From: SZUA-36 sp963759155
Lineage (GTDB): Bacteria; Pseudomonadota; Gammaproteobacteria; Xanthomonadales; SZUA-36
Length of the DNA stretch: 64,000 bases
Direction: 5' to 3'
Assembly: GCA_963759155.1 (NCBI GenBank)
Contig: CAVWXX010000005.1
Span: 248,001 to 312,000, forward strand
Every line of letters begins with the position of its first letter. Position 1 is the first letter of the stretch. Under the pieces are notes generated by a model. It saw only the letters and a program-made list of their open reading frames with translations. It had not been told where the DNA came from and searched no databases. This document shows, piece after piece, positions 1 through 8,644 of the stretch. A program made the translations under genes and the position numbers.

Positions 1-629
1 GCAATAGCGACAGCTTCAGCTGCCAGATCTGTAATGATTTGATAGTTGCCTTCAGCAATGGCTGACTTGGGTGTTAACCAACTGCCGCCACAGGCAAGAA
101 CCTGGGGCAAAGCAAGATAGTCAGCCAGGTTTGCGGCCGATACACCACCGGTGGGCATAAACTTCACATCCCGGAAAACCGAACCCAGCGCCTTGATCAT
201 CGCAGGCCCTCCCACCAGTGAGGCAGGAAAGAGTTTCATGGAGCGCAAGCCCATATTCCAGGCATTCTGTGCTTCAGAAGCGGTGGCCACACCCGGGAAA
301 ATGGGTAGCCGGGCTGATTCCGCGTACTCTACGACCGGTGCATAAAGACCGGGTGATACGATGAACTGGGCACCAGCAAAAACCACTTCCGCCGCCTGGC
401 GATCAGAAAGCACCGTACCCGCACCGACGATGGCTTCAGGCACGGCCTTGACGATTTCACCAAGACACTCGACCGCAGAACTCGTACGTAGAACGACCTC
501 GATGACAGTCAGTCCACCCGCCACCAGGGCCTGTGTGGTTTTAATGGCAGTTTCCGGATCATCCGGAACAACCAGCGGCACCACGGGTGCCGCAGCAAGT
601 CTATTCAATAAATCTTGATTCACATTCAC
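1..629 (-). CDS. eda: KDPG/KHG aldolase, partial (left edge)
   Basis: Cleaves 2-keto-3-deoxy-6-phosphogluconate to pyruvate and glyceraldehyde 3-phosphate in the cytoplasm. It is the last step shared by the Entner-Doudoroff and alginate routes. The minus-strand frame is open from the edge to a GTG at 629-627, which has GGAGGA about 9 bases upstream; no in-frame ATG exists there. Visible family marks are the early strand VIEVVLRT with the catalytic-pocket Glu and Arg, the phase VGAGTVL, the Schiff-base lysine in SMKLFPAS, and the phosphate-binding PTGGVS. About 209 residues are visible, close to the family's usual 200-215, so only the extreme C-terminus is missing. It is the distal visible gene of the PL6-kdgF-SDR run, 75 bases after the SDR. 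No KDG kinase is seen; it may lie to the left. Confidence 0.93.
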   Translation of the reverse strand, partial: MNVNQDLLNRLAAAPVVPLVVPDDPETAIKTTQALVAGGLTVIEVVLRTSSAVECLGEIVKAVPEAIVGAGTVLSDRQAAEVVFAGAQFIVSPGLYAPVVEYAESARLPIFPGVATASEAQNAWNMGLRSMKLFPASLVGGPAMIKALGSVFRDVKFMPTGGVSAANLADYLALPQVLACGGSWLTPKSAIAEGNYQIITDLAAEAVAI

Positions 630-704
630 AAAATCAGTCCTCCAGGTGCCTGTCTGATTTGACAGATCGTAACGATCATATTCATTCAGACAGGCTCCTC
701 AATA

Positions 705-1457
705 TTAAGAGTAAACAAGACCACCGTTGATATCGAGATTTACACCTGTCAGGAAACTGGATTCATCGGAGGCAAGGTAAGCAACCGCATCGGCAACCTC
801 GGCAGCACTACCTTCGCGTCTTAGCGCAGTGGCATTGGCAACGTTTGCACGTGCGGCATCTTTAGTAAATGTATCATGAAATACGGTGCTGATCATTCCA
901 GGGCACAAGGCATTAACACGGATATTTGAAGGTCCGAGCTCCTTGGCCATGGCGCGGGTGAAGGTCATAACGGCGCCCTTCGAACATGCATACGCCGAGG
1001 CGCCTGGTCCGCCACCATCACGGCCAGCTTGAGATGCAAAATTGATGATCGACCCACCACTGCCCATATGTGGTGCAACGGCCTTGGTGACCATGAAAGT
1101 GCTGGTCACATTCAACCTCAACAGGAAATCGAAGAAATCGGCATCCATCTCCTGCAAAGTCTTCCTGGCGACCAGGCCGCCAACAACATTGACGAGAACG
1201 TCAACACGTTCACCAAATGCAGCAACGGATTCCGCCACCAGGCGATCAACATCTTCCTGCTTTGTCATATCACCGGCAACAAGTATGGCTTCCCCACCAG
1301 CAGCCTCAATTTCACGCAAAGTCTGATCGGCGTCTTCCCGGCTGCTAAAGTAATTGACCACGACTTTCGCGCCTTCGCTTGCAAGCTTTACGGAGACAGC
1401 CCTGCCGATATCCCTGGAGCCACCAGTAACAATTGCAACTTTATCTTTGAGGTTCAC
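705..1457 (-). CDS. SDR oxidoreductase, probable DEH reductase of alginate catabolism
   Basis: A 250-residue classical short-chain dehydrogenase. The Rossmann motif TGGSRDIG is near residue 12, followed by the NVVG stretch in place of NNAG, and the catalytic YACSK around residue 155. The expected reaction is NAD(P)H-dependent reduction of 4-deoxy-L-erythro-5-hexoseulose uronate (the open form of unsaturated uronate) to 2-keto-3-deoxygluconate. That substrate is inferred from position between kdgF and eda in an alginate lyase locus; the SDR fold itself is certain. The start is GTG at 1457 with AGGAG seven bases upstream; no nearby ATG has a ribosome site. It starts 15 bases after the kdgF stop, so co-transcription is likely. 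An alternative is another uronate-linked SDR such as a KduD-like enzyme. Confidence 0.8.
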   Translation of the reverse strand: MNLKDKVAIVTGGSRDIGRAVSVKLASEGAKVVVNYFSSREDADQTLREIEAAGGEAILVAGDMTKQEDVDRLVAESVAAFGERVDVLVNVVGGLVARKTLQEMDADFFDFLLRLNVTSTFMVTKAVAPHMGSGGSIINFASQAGRDGGGPGASAYACSKGAVMTFTRAMAKELGPSNIRVNALCPGMISTVFHDTFTKDAARANVANATALRREGSAAEVADAVAYLASDESSFLTGVNLDINGGLVYS

Positions 1458-1472
1458 TTCCCGGCTCCTGCC

Positions 1473-1828
1473 TTACTTATCTTCGCCCTCAAGAAAGTCC
1501 TCTCGAACCGGACTGAAGATATCCAGCAAGACACCCTCTTCAATACACACGGCGCCGTGTTGCTCATTGGGAGGAATATAAGCACAGTCGCCCGCTACCA
1601 GGCGCCTGGTTTCCGAACCAATGGTAAAGTCAAAAGCACCACTCTCTACATACGCCACCTGGGAATGAGGATGCGCATGGGTATAGCCGATGGAACCGGT
1701 TTCAAAAGTTGACGCGGCACAACATTAAGATTGTCATTAAAGCCAAGGTTCTGCCGGAACATCCCCTTATCGACCTCTACACGCGCTTGCTCACTGCCTT
1801 TCAAAAATAACTCGCTTGAATATTTCAT
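1473..1828 (-). pseudogene. kdgF: kdgF-like cupin, interrupted by frameshift
   Basis: KdgF converts the unsaturated monouronate released by lyases into its linear keto form. The N-terminal part (from ATG 1828) and the C-terminal part are both clearly KdgF, including the HAHPHSQV metal-binding cupin motif, IPPNEQHG, and the closing GVLLDIFSPVREDFL. They lie in different frames. Removing one base from the CC at 1716-1717 and one from the AAAA run at 1704-1707 (plus-strand GG and AAAA) restores a continuous protein of about 118 residues reading NVVRVNFETGSIGYTH, which has exactly the family spacing. As it stands the first frame stops soon after the break, and the second lacks its own start with a ribosome site. 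The ATG overlaps the PL6 stop (TAATG), suggesting translational coupling. Either a recent pseudogene or two sequence errors. Confidence 0.85.
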
Positions 1829-4077
1829 TATTTTTCTTCCTCACTGACGGTGTTGCCTTCCAGAACCGCCGTACCGTTAATAACTTCAGGCGCTGGTGTT
1901 GCTACAAAATTATTGTTTCTTATCCTGGTAACAGGCTCACCCACGGTTTGCACCACGCGGATTGGCTTGCTTTCTTTAAACTCATTGTTCTTGATATCAA
2001 CTACCTGGATGCCATGTAAATGGACCGATGCGCCGGTTTTGTTTCTCTTGTTGTTACCCACATCGACCAGGCTCGTTTCGCTAATTTCAACATGCGGGCC
2101 AAAGGTGCTCTCATCGGTGCCACCCCGGTAGATGGTCAGCATGGCCTTGCCAATCTTGTTAAACGTCGAGTTGCTAACAACGACATACTCGGCGTTATAC
2201 AGACCCAGGTCGTCGGTTTCCCGGTCGAGAGGCAGGATTGCGCCCGTGATATTTGAAAAGCTTGAATCGTGAATCTCGATATGCTCGGCAAAGGTGCCCT
2301 TGGCAACGGTCAGGAAGTTGAATGAATGGTTGACGTCCAGATCCTTGATCTCGCAATCTTTGACGATCAGGTCGTAGGCATCAAGCATTGAATAACGGGA
2401 GGTCCGAACCAGCGAGTTACCGGCGACATCCGGCGCACTTTTCCCCGAAATGATCAGACCTTCCAACTTCAGGGCGCCACCCTCCAGAATCTCAAACAGG
2501 GTGGTACGTTCGAACTCAAGCGTAGGTTTCTCGCCATTCATCGCACGGATTGTTACCGCCTTATCCAGGCTGATAATCTTTTCCACCAGGTAGTTACCGG
2601 GTTTCAGTTCGATAACATCACCCGCTTTGGCATTTGCCACAGCCTTGATCAACTGATCCCCTTCCGCCTCGATGGTATGTGTCTGACCGGTGTCAAAACG
2701 GGCCGTCTTTTCAGGCTTTGGATACCAACTGGGACCAGTCTCTGACCTGTCCAGCACTTTAAAGTTAGCGTCGATACCCTTGCCTTTTAAAGTGCCAGCG
2801 GCGGGAACCAATAATCCATTATCCTGCCGGGTCAATTCGATTTTACGGGCCGAAAAACCATCACTAATCTGGAAATCAGCCATCTCGTTATGCACATTGC
2901 CCTTAAACTTAATACCTGAAATATCATCGTGAATCGTGAACGGATCCTTGCCATCCGCGTTGTAGATCAGGTTGTTGTTGAAACGGGTCGTTTTCGGAAC
3001 AGCGCTTCTTTCCGAGTCACTGCCCGCTGCCAACTCAATATGGCTGGCATCGATGATGGTGTTGTTGGTGATCGTTGTGTTCTCTACCTGGTGGTAGCGG
3101 TTGATCGGTGAGTCAGGCACACCATTCATAATCACGAAAGCACTGCCAAAGCGCGTACCGGTCAGGCCTTCCATATAATTATTGCGAATCATCTGGCGTT
3201 TGTTGATAACCCGGATACCACCGGTATGATCGACACCGTTGCCAAAGAACACATTGTTCTCAACCAGGTTGTCGTTGCCGTGACGCAGCGTCAGTGTCCC
3301 ACGGGATTCAAAAAAGACATTGCCGCGTATAACATTGCCGCCGGATTTGTTCGAGATGATCTCCACTTCACCATCACAACGGTCAAAGTAGTTGTTCTCA
3401 ACAACGGTAAATGAATTCGACATGGAGTAATGACTGGTGCCGATTCTCAGTGTTTCACCACCATTGGAACCCAGTATGGGCCGATGGCCAAAATAATTGT
3501 GGTCAATACGATGACGGTTTTGCTGACTGGCTTCGCTATTCAAACGTACCGCCATGGTCACACCGTTGTTATTTTTTCCAGCGAGGTAGTTGTGGTCAAA
3601 ACGGTTGTTTTTACCATACATCGACACCCAGTAATCTGACTCGGTGCGCTCGGGGTTGTTAAAACCATCAATCACAACCTCGGTGATACGCGAGTTATTT
3701 GCCATGTTTTCCTTGTTGAGCCGGAAAGAAACAACCTCGGAAGTTGGTGTGTAACCATCTTTGAACACAAGACCGGATACGACGAGATATTCACCTGCAA
3801 TTCGCAAGTTGGAAAGGCCGGTGATGAAAACCTTGCCTTTTTCTTCGGCTGTCAGTGTGATGGGCTTGTCTTTCTCTCCGATGCCTGAAAAGACAATCTC
3901 GAAGTTTGTCCACTCGCCATTGGCCAGTTCAACGGTATCGCCCGGTTGCAGATTTTTTGTGGCGTCATGATATTCGGATTGTGAGCTTACCTGGATGGTA
4001 GCTGCGTGAGAATTGGAAACTGCAAAAACACCGAGGATTAGAAGCAGTCCGAACATTGAATAGGAAAAATACCTCAT
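1828..4077 (-). CDS. PL6 family alginate lyase, exported
   Basis: A beta-helix polysaccharide lyase of the chondroitinase B/alginate lyase family PL6, cutting alginate by beta-elimination. From the ATG at 4077 it has 749 residues with a signal peptide ending near SNSHA/AT (residue 25). The N-terminal parallel beta-helix carries the family signature EIISNKS followed by LTLRHGN, placing the catalytic Lys near residue 244 and Arg near 265. A second, C-terminal beta-helix-like region (about 440-745, many N-rich rungs) makes it a long, two-domain PL6 enzyme. A TTG further upstream (4092) is possible, but the ATG has GAGAGG just before it and begins the signal peptide. It sits downstream of the TonB receptor and overlaps kdgF by one base. 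Loss of GlcA/ManA specificity cannot be judged here. Confidence 0.93.
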   Translation of the reverse strand: MRYFSYSMFGLLLILGVFAVSNSHAATIQVSSQSEYHDATKNLQPGDTVELANGEWTNFEIVFSGIGEKDKPITLTAEEKGKVFITGLSNLRIAGEYLVVSGLVFKDGYTPTSEVVSFRLNKENMANNSRITEVVIDGFNNPERTESDYWVSMYGKNNRFDHNYLAGKNNNGVTMAVRLNSEASQQNRHRIDHNYFGHRPILGSNGGETLRIGTSHYSMSNSFTVVENNYFDRCDGEVEIISNKSGGNVIRGNVFFESRGTLTLRHGNDNLVENNVFFGNGVDHTGGIRVINKRQMIRNNYMEGLTGTRFGSAFVIMNGVPDSPINRYHQVENTTITNNTIIDASHIELAAGSDSERSAVPKTTRFNNNLIYNADGKDPFTIHDDISGIKFKGNVHNEMADFQISDGFSARKIELTRQDNGLLVPAAGTLKGKGIDANFKVLDRSETGPSWYPKPEKTARFDTGQTHTIEAEGDQLIKAVANAKAGDVIELKPGNYLVEKIISLDKAVTIRAMNGEKPTLEFERTTLFEILEGGALKLEGLIISGKSAPDVAGNSLVRTSRYSMLDAYDLIVKDCEIKDLDVNHSFNFLTVAKGTFAEHIEIHDSSFSNITGAILPLDRETDDLGLYNAEYVVVSNSTFNKIGKAMLTIYRGGTDESTFGPHVEISETSLVDVGNNKRNKTGASVHLHGIQVVDIKNNEFKESKPIRVVQTVGEPVTRIRNNNFVATPAPEVINGTAVLEGNTVSEEEK

Positions 4078-4149
4078 TTGCCTCTCTTCCAAATTTTGTT
4101 AAAAACCCCTGATAACCTTGAGCTATCAACTTAGATACTTCATTGAAAC

Positions 4150-4198
4150 GTCAGCCCCACCGGCCGTTGGGGGGGGATATGGCCGGCGGGTAACTGAC
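4150..4198. repeat. Large inverted repeat between TonB receptor and PL6 genes
   Basis: Arms GTCAG (4150-4154) and CTGAC (4194-4198) enclose CCACCGGCC and GGCCGGCGG, with an eight-G run in the loop (4169-4176). It lies in the 228-base gap between receptor and lyase genes. It could be an intercistronic stabilising hairpin or attenuator; no function is shown. Confidence 0.5.
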
Positions 4199-4243
4199 CT
4201 GCAACATAAACTTACTAGACTACAAAAAGCACTTCTGATTCAG

Positions 4244-4283
4244 TGCCCGACCGGCCGCGTAATGCAAAACGTCCGGTCGGGCA
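4244..4283 (-). terminator. Perfect 11-bp hairpin after the TonB receptor gene
   Basis: TGCCCGACCGG (4244-4254) is matched exactly by CCGGTCGGGCA (4273-4283), 22 bases downstream of the receptor stop on the minus strand. A short T run (GCTTTTTG) follows about 13 bases later, so termination is probably partial. PL6 would then be expressed less than, or separately from, the receptor. Confidence 0.6.
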
Positions 4284-4305
4284 TCTGAGTTCTAACAGGG
4301 CACTA

Positions 4306-7300
4306 TCACCACTTGCCACGGATACCAAAGAAGTAACGCGGTCCGTAAACATTCCTCTCACCAAAGTTGTCTTTACTGTAGTAATAGGTCTGCTTCGGCT
4401 CGTTGAAGAGGTTGATACCTTCCACCGAGATGCTGATATGTTCATTAAACGCATAGGACATTCTGGCTTCCCAGACACCCACATCACCCACATAGCGCAA
4501 ACGCGTGCCATTGCTGGTGTAAGGCTGGAAATACTCACTACGGTATTTGTAGATCAGGCTGGCATCAAACCCGCCCAGTCCCCAGTAAACCGTACCTGAG
4601 AAGACGTTATCGGAGAAGCCTGGAACATTACCCGGAGCAACGATACCGATATTTGTCTGTTCCCTGTTTCCATCCACGTCTGTGAAGTAGAGGTCACCAT
4701 AGTTACTGTCTTCAAACTCGAAGTCAGAATTACCGTAGTTATAACCAATTTTCGCACCAAGGCCTGACAGGATACCCGGCAGGTAGCTGAAGTTATGCGC
4801 TGCAGTAACTTCAATACCCCACAGTGTGCTGGTGTTACCATCGGTTTGAGTAACTGCAACCGGTTTTACGATGTCTACGCCATCAACAACGAACGTTTCC
4901 AACTGCTGTTCCGTGACAAAACCGCCCTGGAAACTCTTGTAGTAATAACCCAATGTCAGGATAGAGTCGTCATTTGGATACCACTCGATCGACGTATCGA
5001 AGTTCCATGACATCAAAGGATCGGTATAAGGGATTACCTGAGCCGGATACACTCGTAATCAGGTCATCCGGATCAATGATGTCATCACTGGTATTTACGT
5101 TGAATGACCGGTTCCAACCGAGATCACCCGGGTCGGCACGTGACATTGAGCGATACACTGCACCACGAAGCAGTACGGTATCTGTCAGGTCCATCACCAC
5201 GTTTAAACTCGGCAACCACTCTGTATAACTGGCCTTGGCAGTATCTTTCTCCAGATCACCTGTCTCATCGATCTGGTAAAAACCATCTTCATTCTGGGTG
5301 ATAACGTACGCAGAACGCCAGGCGTTTGCTTTAACGTCGGTATCGACTATACGAACACCAAAGTCACCATTGAGCACCTTGCCGCCAAGCTCAGTTTCGA
5401 AATTGGCCATCAAATAACCGGCCATGGTGGTTTCTGTAACGTCAGTTGTACTGGAGCTTTCTTTGAACTGCTCAGGGTATGCAAATTCTTCACCCTGGAA
5501 GGCAAGAATGCCTTCGGTGATACATTGGTTGTCAAATACTGCCCACGTATCGCCGGAACCGGAAATTTGGTTGCCGTCCTCGTCGACAACGGTAATCAAC
5601 TCACCACCCCCGTACTCAGATCCCAGGAACCCCTTCTCTTTGAAGTCTATACGACAGCTTTCGTTCATGGCGATGATGGCTTCACGTTCCGCCTCGGAAC
5701 TGTCATCAACGGTACCGGGATCAAATCGCGTTCCACCGAGGTTCAGATAGGTCAGCTTGGAATAACGCAGGCCACCAGCCAGGCTGGTGATGGCACCCCA
5801 TTCAGTGTCCAGACTCGAAGTCGAGACGGCCCGATTTGATCTTATTGGTACGATCAACATCGGAATCGATACGTGTACGGTATTCATCTGAATACAGTGT
5901 GGGATCGGTTACGTCAAAATCCTCAATCGTAAACTGTGGAAAACCGTTACGCAGGTCCCAATGAACCGTTGGGCGATAGCCCGCCGGCGTATCATTACCA
6001 TAGATATCCTGGTTGTCGGACTGCATCCTGACAGAAACCTGCTTTTCTATACGTTCGGTCTTGGAAGAAGAGATATCCGCTATGAGCCTGAGGCGATCAG
6101 TTGCATCCCACGCCATGTTCAAGCCAATACCGGTGTATTCCTCTTTTCTTTCATAGGCTTCACTGTTGGATTCAATGGCTGTGGTACCCAACCAATTGGT
6201 TATACCACCCAGTGGGGCAACCACGAGAGCAGGTCCCGTCACACCGTTTGTGGCACGTTTCTGGTTGGCGATATTGAAATCGTAGCGCAACTCTTCCTGT
6301 GTGCGCTTGGATTTTTGGAAGTCCAGGTTGATATCCCAGTCTTCGTTCGGTTGCCACTGAAGTGCCCCAAAAAATGCGTCACGCTCGTCACTGGTATCGT
6401 TTTGTCGATATGCACGACTTGACGGCGCGAAAGCATATGGCAGGCCATCACTATATGCCTTGCCGGTTTCCGGGTTGATCTCTGTGTTGTAACCCTGGTT
6501 GGAGCTACCACCAATCTGATCTTCACAGTCACCACTGGAAGACCTGAAAAAGCCTTCATTGGTTACACCCGGATCATTGATACATGCATATATCGAAGTA
6601 CCTGTCGGGCTGGAACCACGAATTTCCTGCTCAGGCTGAGAGATATCACTCCTTTGGTAGCCAAGAGCAAGACCGACAACGCCGCCATTATCAAATTCAT
6701 ACTGGTCGACATAACTGACTGTGCCACGCCAGCCAAGATCACCTGACAGATCGCCATCGATATTCTGCTGATCAGGGTTGTAGTTACCCTTGACGTCCGC
6801 CTGAATACGACGTTTGCCGTAATCCAAAGGCTTGAGGGTTTCCAGTGCGATGACACCGGCAACACCACCTTCGATCAGGGCTGCGTTTTGGGTTTTGTAT
6901 ACGGCGATCTTGTTCATCAACTCTGAAGGAAACTGTGAGAAGTTAACGGAACGGTCACCACTACCATTGGTCGCTTCGCGGCCATTAAATGTGGTTGCAC
7001 TCAGAAACGGGCCAAGACCACGAATCGAGACTTCCGTCGCACCGCCGTTTTCACGGTGAGAGGCAACACCGGTAAGAGACTCGAGCGCCTCACCAATGGA
7101 CAGAGCAGGTAGCTCACCAATGTCGGAAGCAGATAAACCATCAACAACCAGGACATTATCCCGTTTGATGGAAATCGAGTCCTGAATAAGTTGACGGGTA
7201 CCCGTTACAACAACTTCCTCAAGAATATCTGTATCCTGAGCGGCTGAAGCATCGGCCTGATCCTGGGCAAAAGCCTGGGGAGCAGCAAAAGCAGAGACAC

Positions 7301-7382
7301 ACATGGCGGCTAGCGCGACGCGTATTCCTGTTGTTAGTGGATGAGCATTCCCAGGAAGCTCGGACCTGTTTGTTTTAATCAT
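4306..7382 (-). pseudogene. TonB-dependent receptor of the alginate locus, two frameshifts
   Basis: Outer-membrane receptor that would import alginate oligosaccharides with energy from TonB. The start is ATG 7382 (AGGTGAAATCA upstream), rather than the ATG at 7397, which lacks a ribosome site. A signal peptide ends near AFA, then comes a TonB-box-like ILEEVVVTGTR, a plug domain (about 60-190) and the barrel, ending in GIRGKW. The reading frame moves twice. Removing one base near 5813 (minus-strand GAG-T-CTG) joins RLDFE to LDTEWGAITSLAGGLRY. Removing one T at 5028-5029 joins SGSGNP to YTDPLMSWNFD. The repaired protein is about 1025 residues, normal for the family. Both breaks are extra bases, as in kdgF and pgl. 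It may be a pseudogene or reflect base-calling errors; the long intact neighbours cannot decide this. Confidence 0.88.
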
Positions 7383-7507
7383 TGATTTCACCTGCATTTT
7401 TTAGCGGTTTCATAGAGAGAATAGAGATCACTTTCCTTACTTGCCGTTTAACTATTGGTAAATATTTATGGCTTAAACGAAGCCAGGAAAAACTTTGGAC
7501 GAACGGA

Positions 7508-7536
7508 TTTTAACCAATTAATAACATTTTGGTCAA
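7508..7536 (-). promoter_or_regulatory. Probable promoter of the first TonB receptor gene
   Basis: On the minus strand TTGACC (7531-7536) and TTAAAA (7508-7513) are separated by 17 bases, about 125 bases before the start codon. The -35 box is part of a TTGGTCAA half-site and an AACCAATTA half-site lies in the spacer, so a bound GntR repressor would block polymerase. Inferred from pattern only. Confidence 0.5.
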
Positions 7537-7574
7537 TGTTTATTTAACCAATCCTTCATGAATAACTAACAAAA

Positions 7575-7586
7575 TTGGTCGACCAG
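7575..7586. promoter_or_regulatory. UxuR/FadR-type operator TTGGTCGACCAG
   Basis: The core TGGTCGACCA (7576-7585) is a perfect palindrome of the form TTGGTNNACCAA, the known motif shape of UxuR/ExuR-group GntR regulators. It lies in the shared region between the divergent receptor and gntR genes, with further TTGGT/ACCAA half-sites at 7453-7460, 7512-7518, 7529-7536 and 7545-7552. Confidence 0.6.
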
Positions 7587-7786
7587 TTCGATTTTTAGCA
7601 GAATAGCACCGTCTTAAAGCCACAAGAATCGCTCAACCAACTATAACTTAAAGTGTTTTTATCCTTAAATATCATGAGTTTATATGGACTTCAGCTTTGG
7701 AAGCATAGACATCTGGCCAATTTGGATAATTGTGGTAATATAATCAATCCATATATATCCGCTGTAAAATTGGGGTGTCAGAACAG

Positions 7787-8644
7787 ATGGCAGATAAACC
7801 GCGACTCTATATCGGCGTACTTGACAAGATGTTGAGCCTTATGGATTCCGGCGAATTTCCCGCCGGTGGGCGCCTGCCCCCTGAACGGGAATTGGCTGCG
7901 CGCTTTGACGTCAGCAGACCAACCATCCGTGAAGCAATCATCGCATTGGAAGTGCTGGGAAGGGTTCAGGTCAAAACCGGGTCCGGCATCTATGTGCTCG
8001 AACACCAATCAACCAATGATGGTGGTATTGACAAGATCAGTCCCTGGGAACTGACCGAATCCAGGGCGCTGATAGAGGGTGAAGCCGCAGCACTGGCTGC
8101 CACTCACATTACCGACGAAGAACTACGACGCCTCAAAGACTCCTTACATGAAATGGCCGACGAAAACGCCGTGGGCGAACTGGCCGAAGGTGATGCAGAT
8201 AGAAAGTTCCACCATATCATTGCACAGGCCACCCGAAATGCCATGTTAATGAGGGTCATCGACAAAATGTGGCACGTCCGCAACAACGCCCCACTGGTCT
8301 CGCGTGCCTATAAAGCGATCTGTGATCAGGATGGAGCAAAACGGGTTGAAGAACACCGCGAAATTTACGAAGCGCTCGCTCAGCGCGACCCAAAAGCCGC
8401 GCGCGCGGCAATGCATCAGCATTTTGCCCTTATTTTGAATAAACTGATTGCAACCACCGAAGCCGAACAGGTCGAACAGGCCCGCAGAGAGGCACAGGAA
8501 GTCCGCAAACGCTTTTCTCTGGACCACCTGGTGACAAAAGTTGATCAACAGCAGGGTCGATCACCGGCAGGGCAACCCGAACTGCTACAACTCAAAATAG
8601 GAATAGGGGCCCGACCACTTATGTGTCTTGCCGTCTATTTCTAG
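7787..8644 (+). CDS. GntR-family (FadR subfamily) transcriptional regulator
   Basis: Local regulator, most likely sensing an alginate breakdown product such as KDG or DEH. An N-terminal winged helix-turn-helix contains GGRLPPERELAARFDVSRPTIREAI and then GSGIYVL (about residues 25-75; motif split for brevity), followed by an all-helical FCD ligand domain. That domain has the usual Asp/His metal residues in DADRKFHHIIA and EHREIYEA. ATG 7787 starts just before the family's usual N-terminus; a GTG at 7775 is an alternative. It is divergent from the first receptor and convergent with PL17. The typical family C-terminus ends near RFSLDHLV, but this frame continues about 36 residues and overlaps the last 60 bases of PL17 on the other strand. 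The tail has no recognisable motif and may result from a lost stop codon. Confidence 0.9.
   Translation: MADKPRLYIGVLDKMLSLMDSGEFPAGGRLPPERELAARFDVSRPTIREAIIALEVLGRVQVKTGSGIYVLEHQSTNDGGIDKISPWELTESRALIEGEAAALAATHITDEELRRLKDSLHEMADENAVGELAEGDADRKFHHIIAQATRNAMLMRVIDKMWHVRNNAPLVSRAYKAICDQDGAKRVEEHREIYEALAQRDPKAARAAMHQHFALILNKLIATTEAEQVEQARREAQEVRKRFSLDHLVTKVDQQQGRSPAGQPELLQLKIGIGARPLMCLAVYF

Noticed and set aside
4215..4538. Open frames antisense to the receptor gene
   Set aside because: Shadow frames in conserved barrel-coding DNA; the receptor frame explains the sequence.
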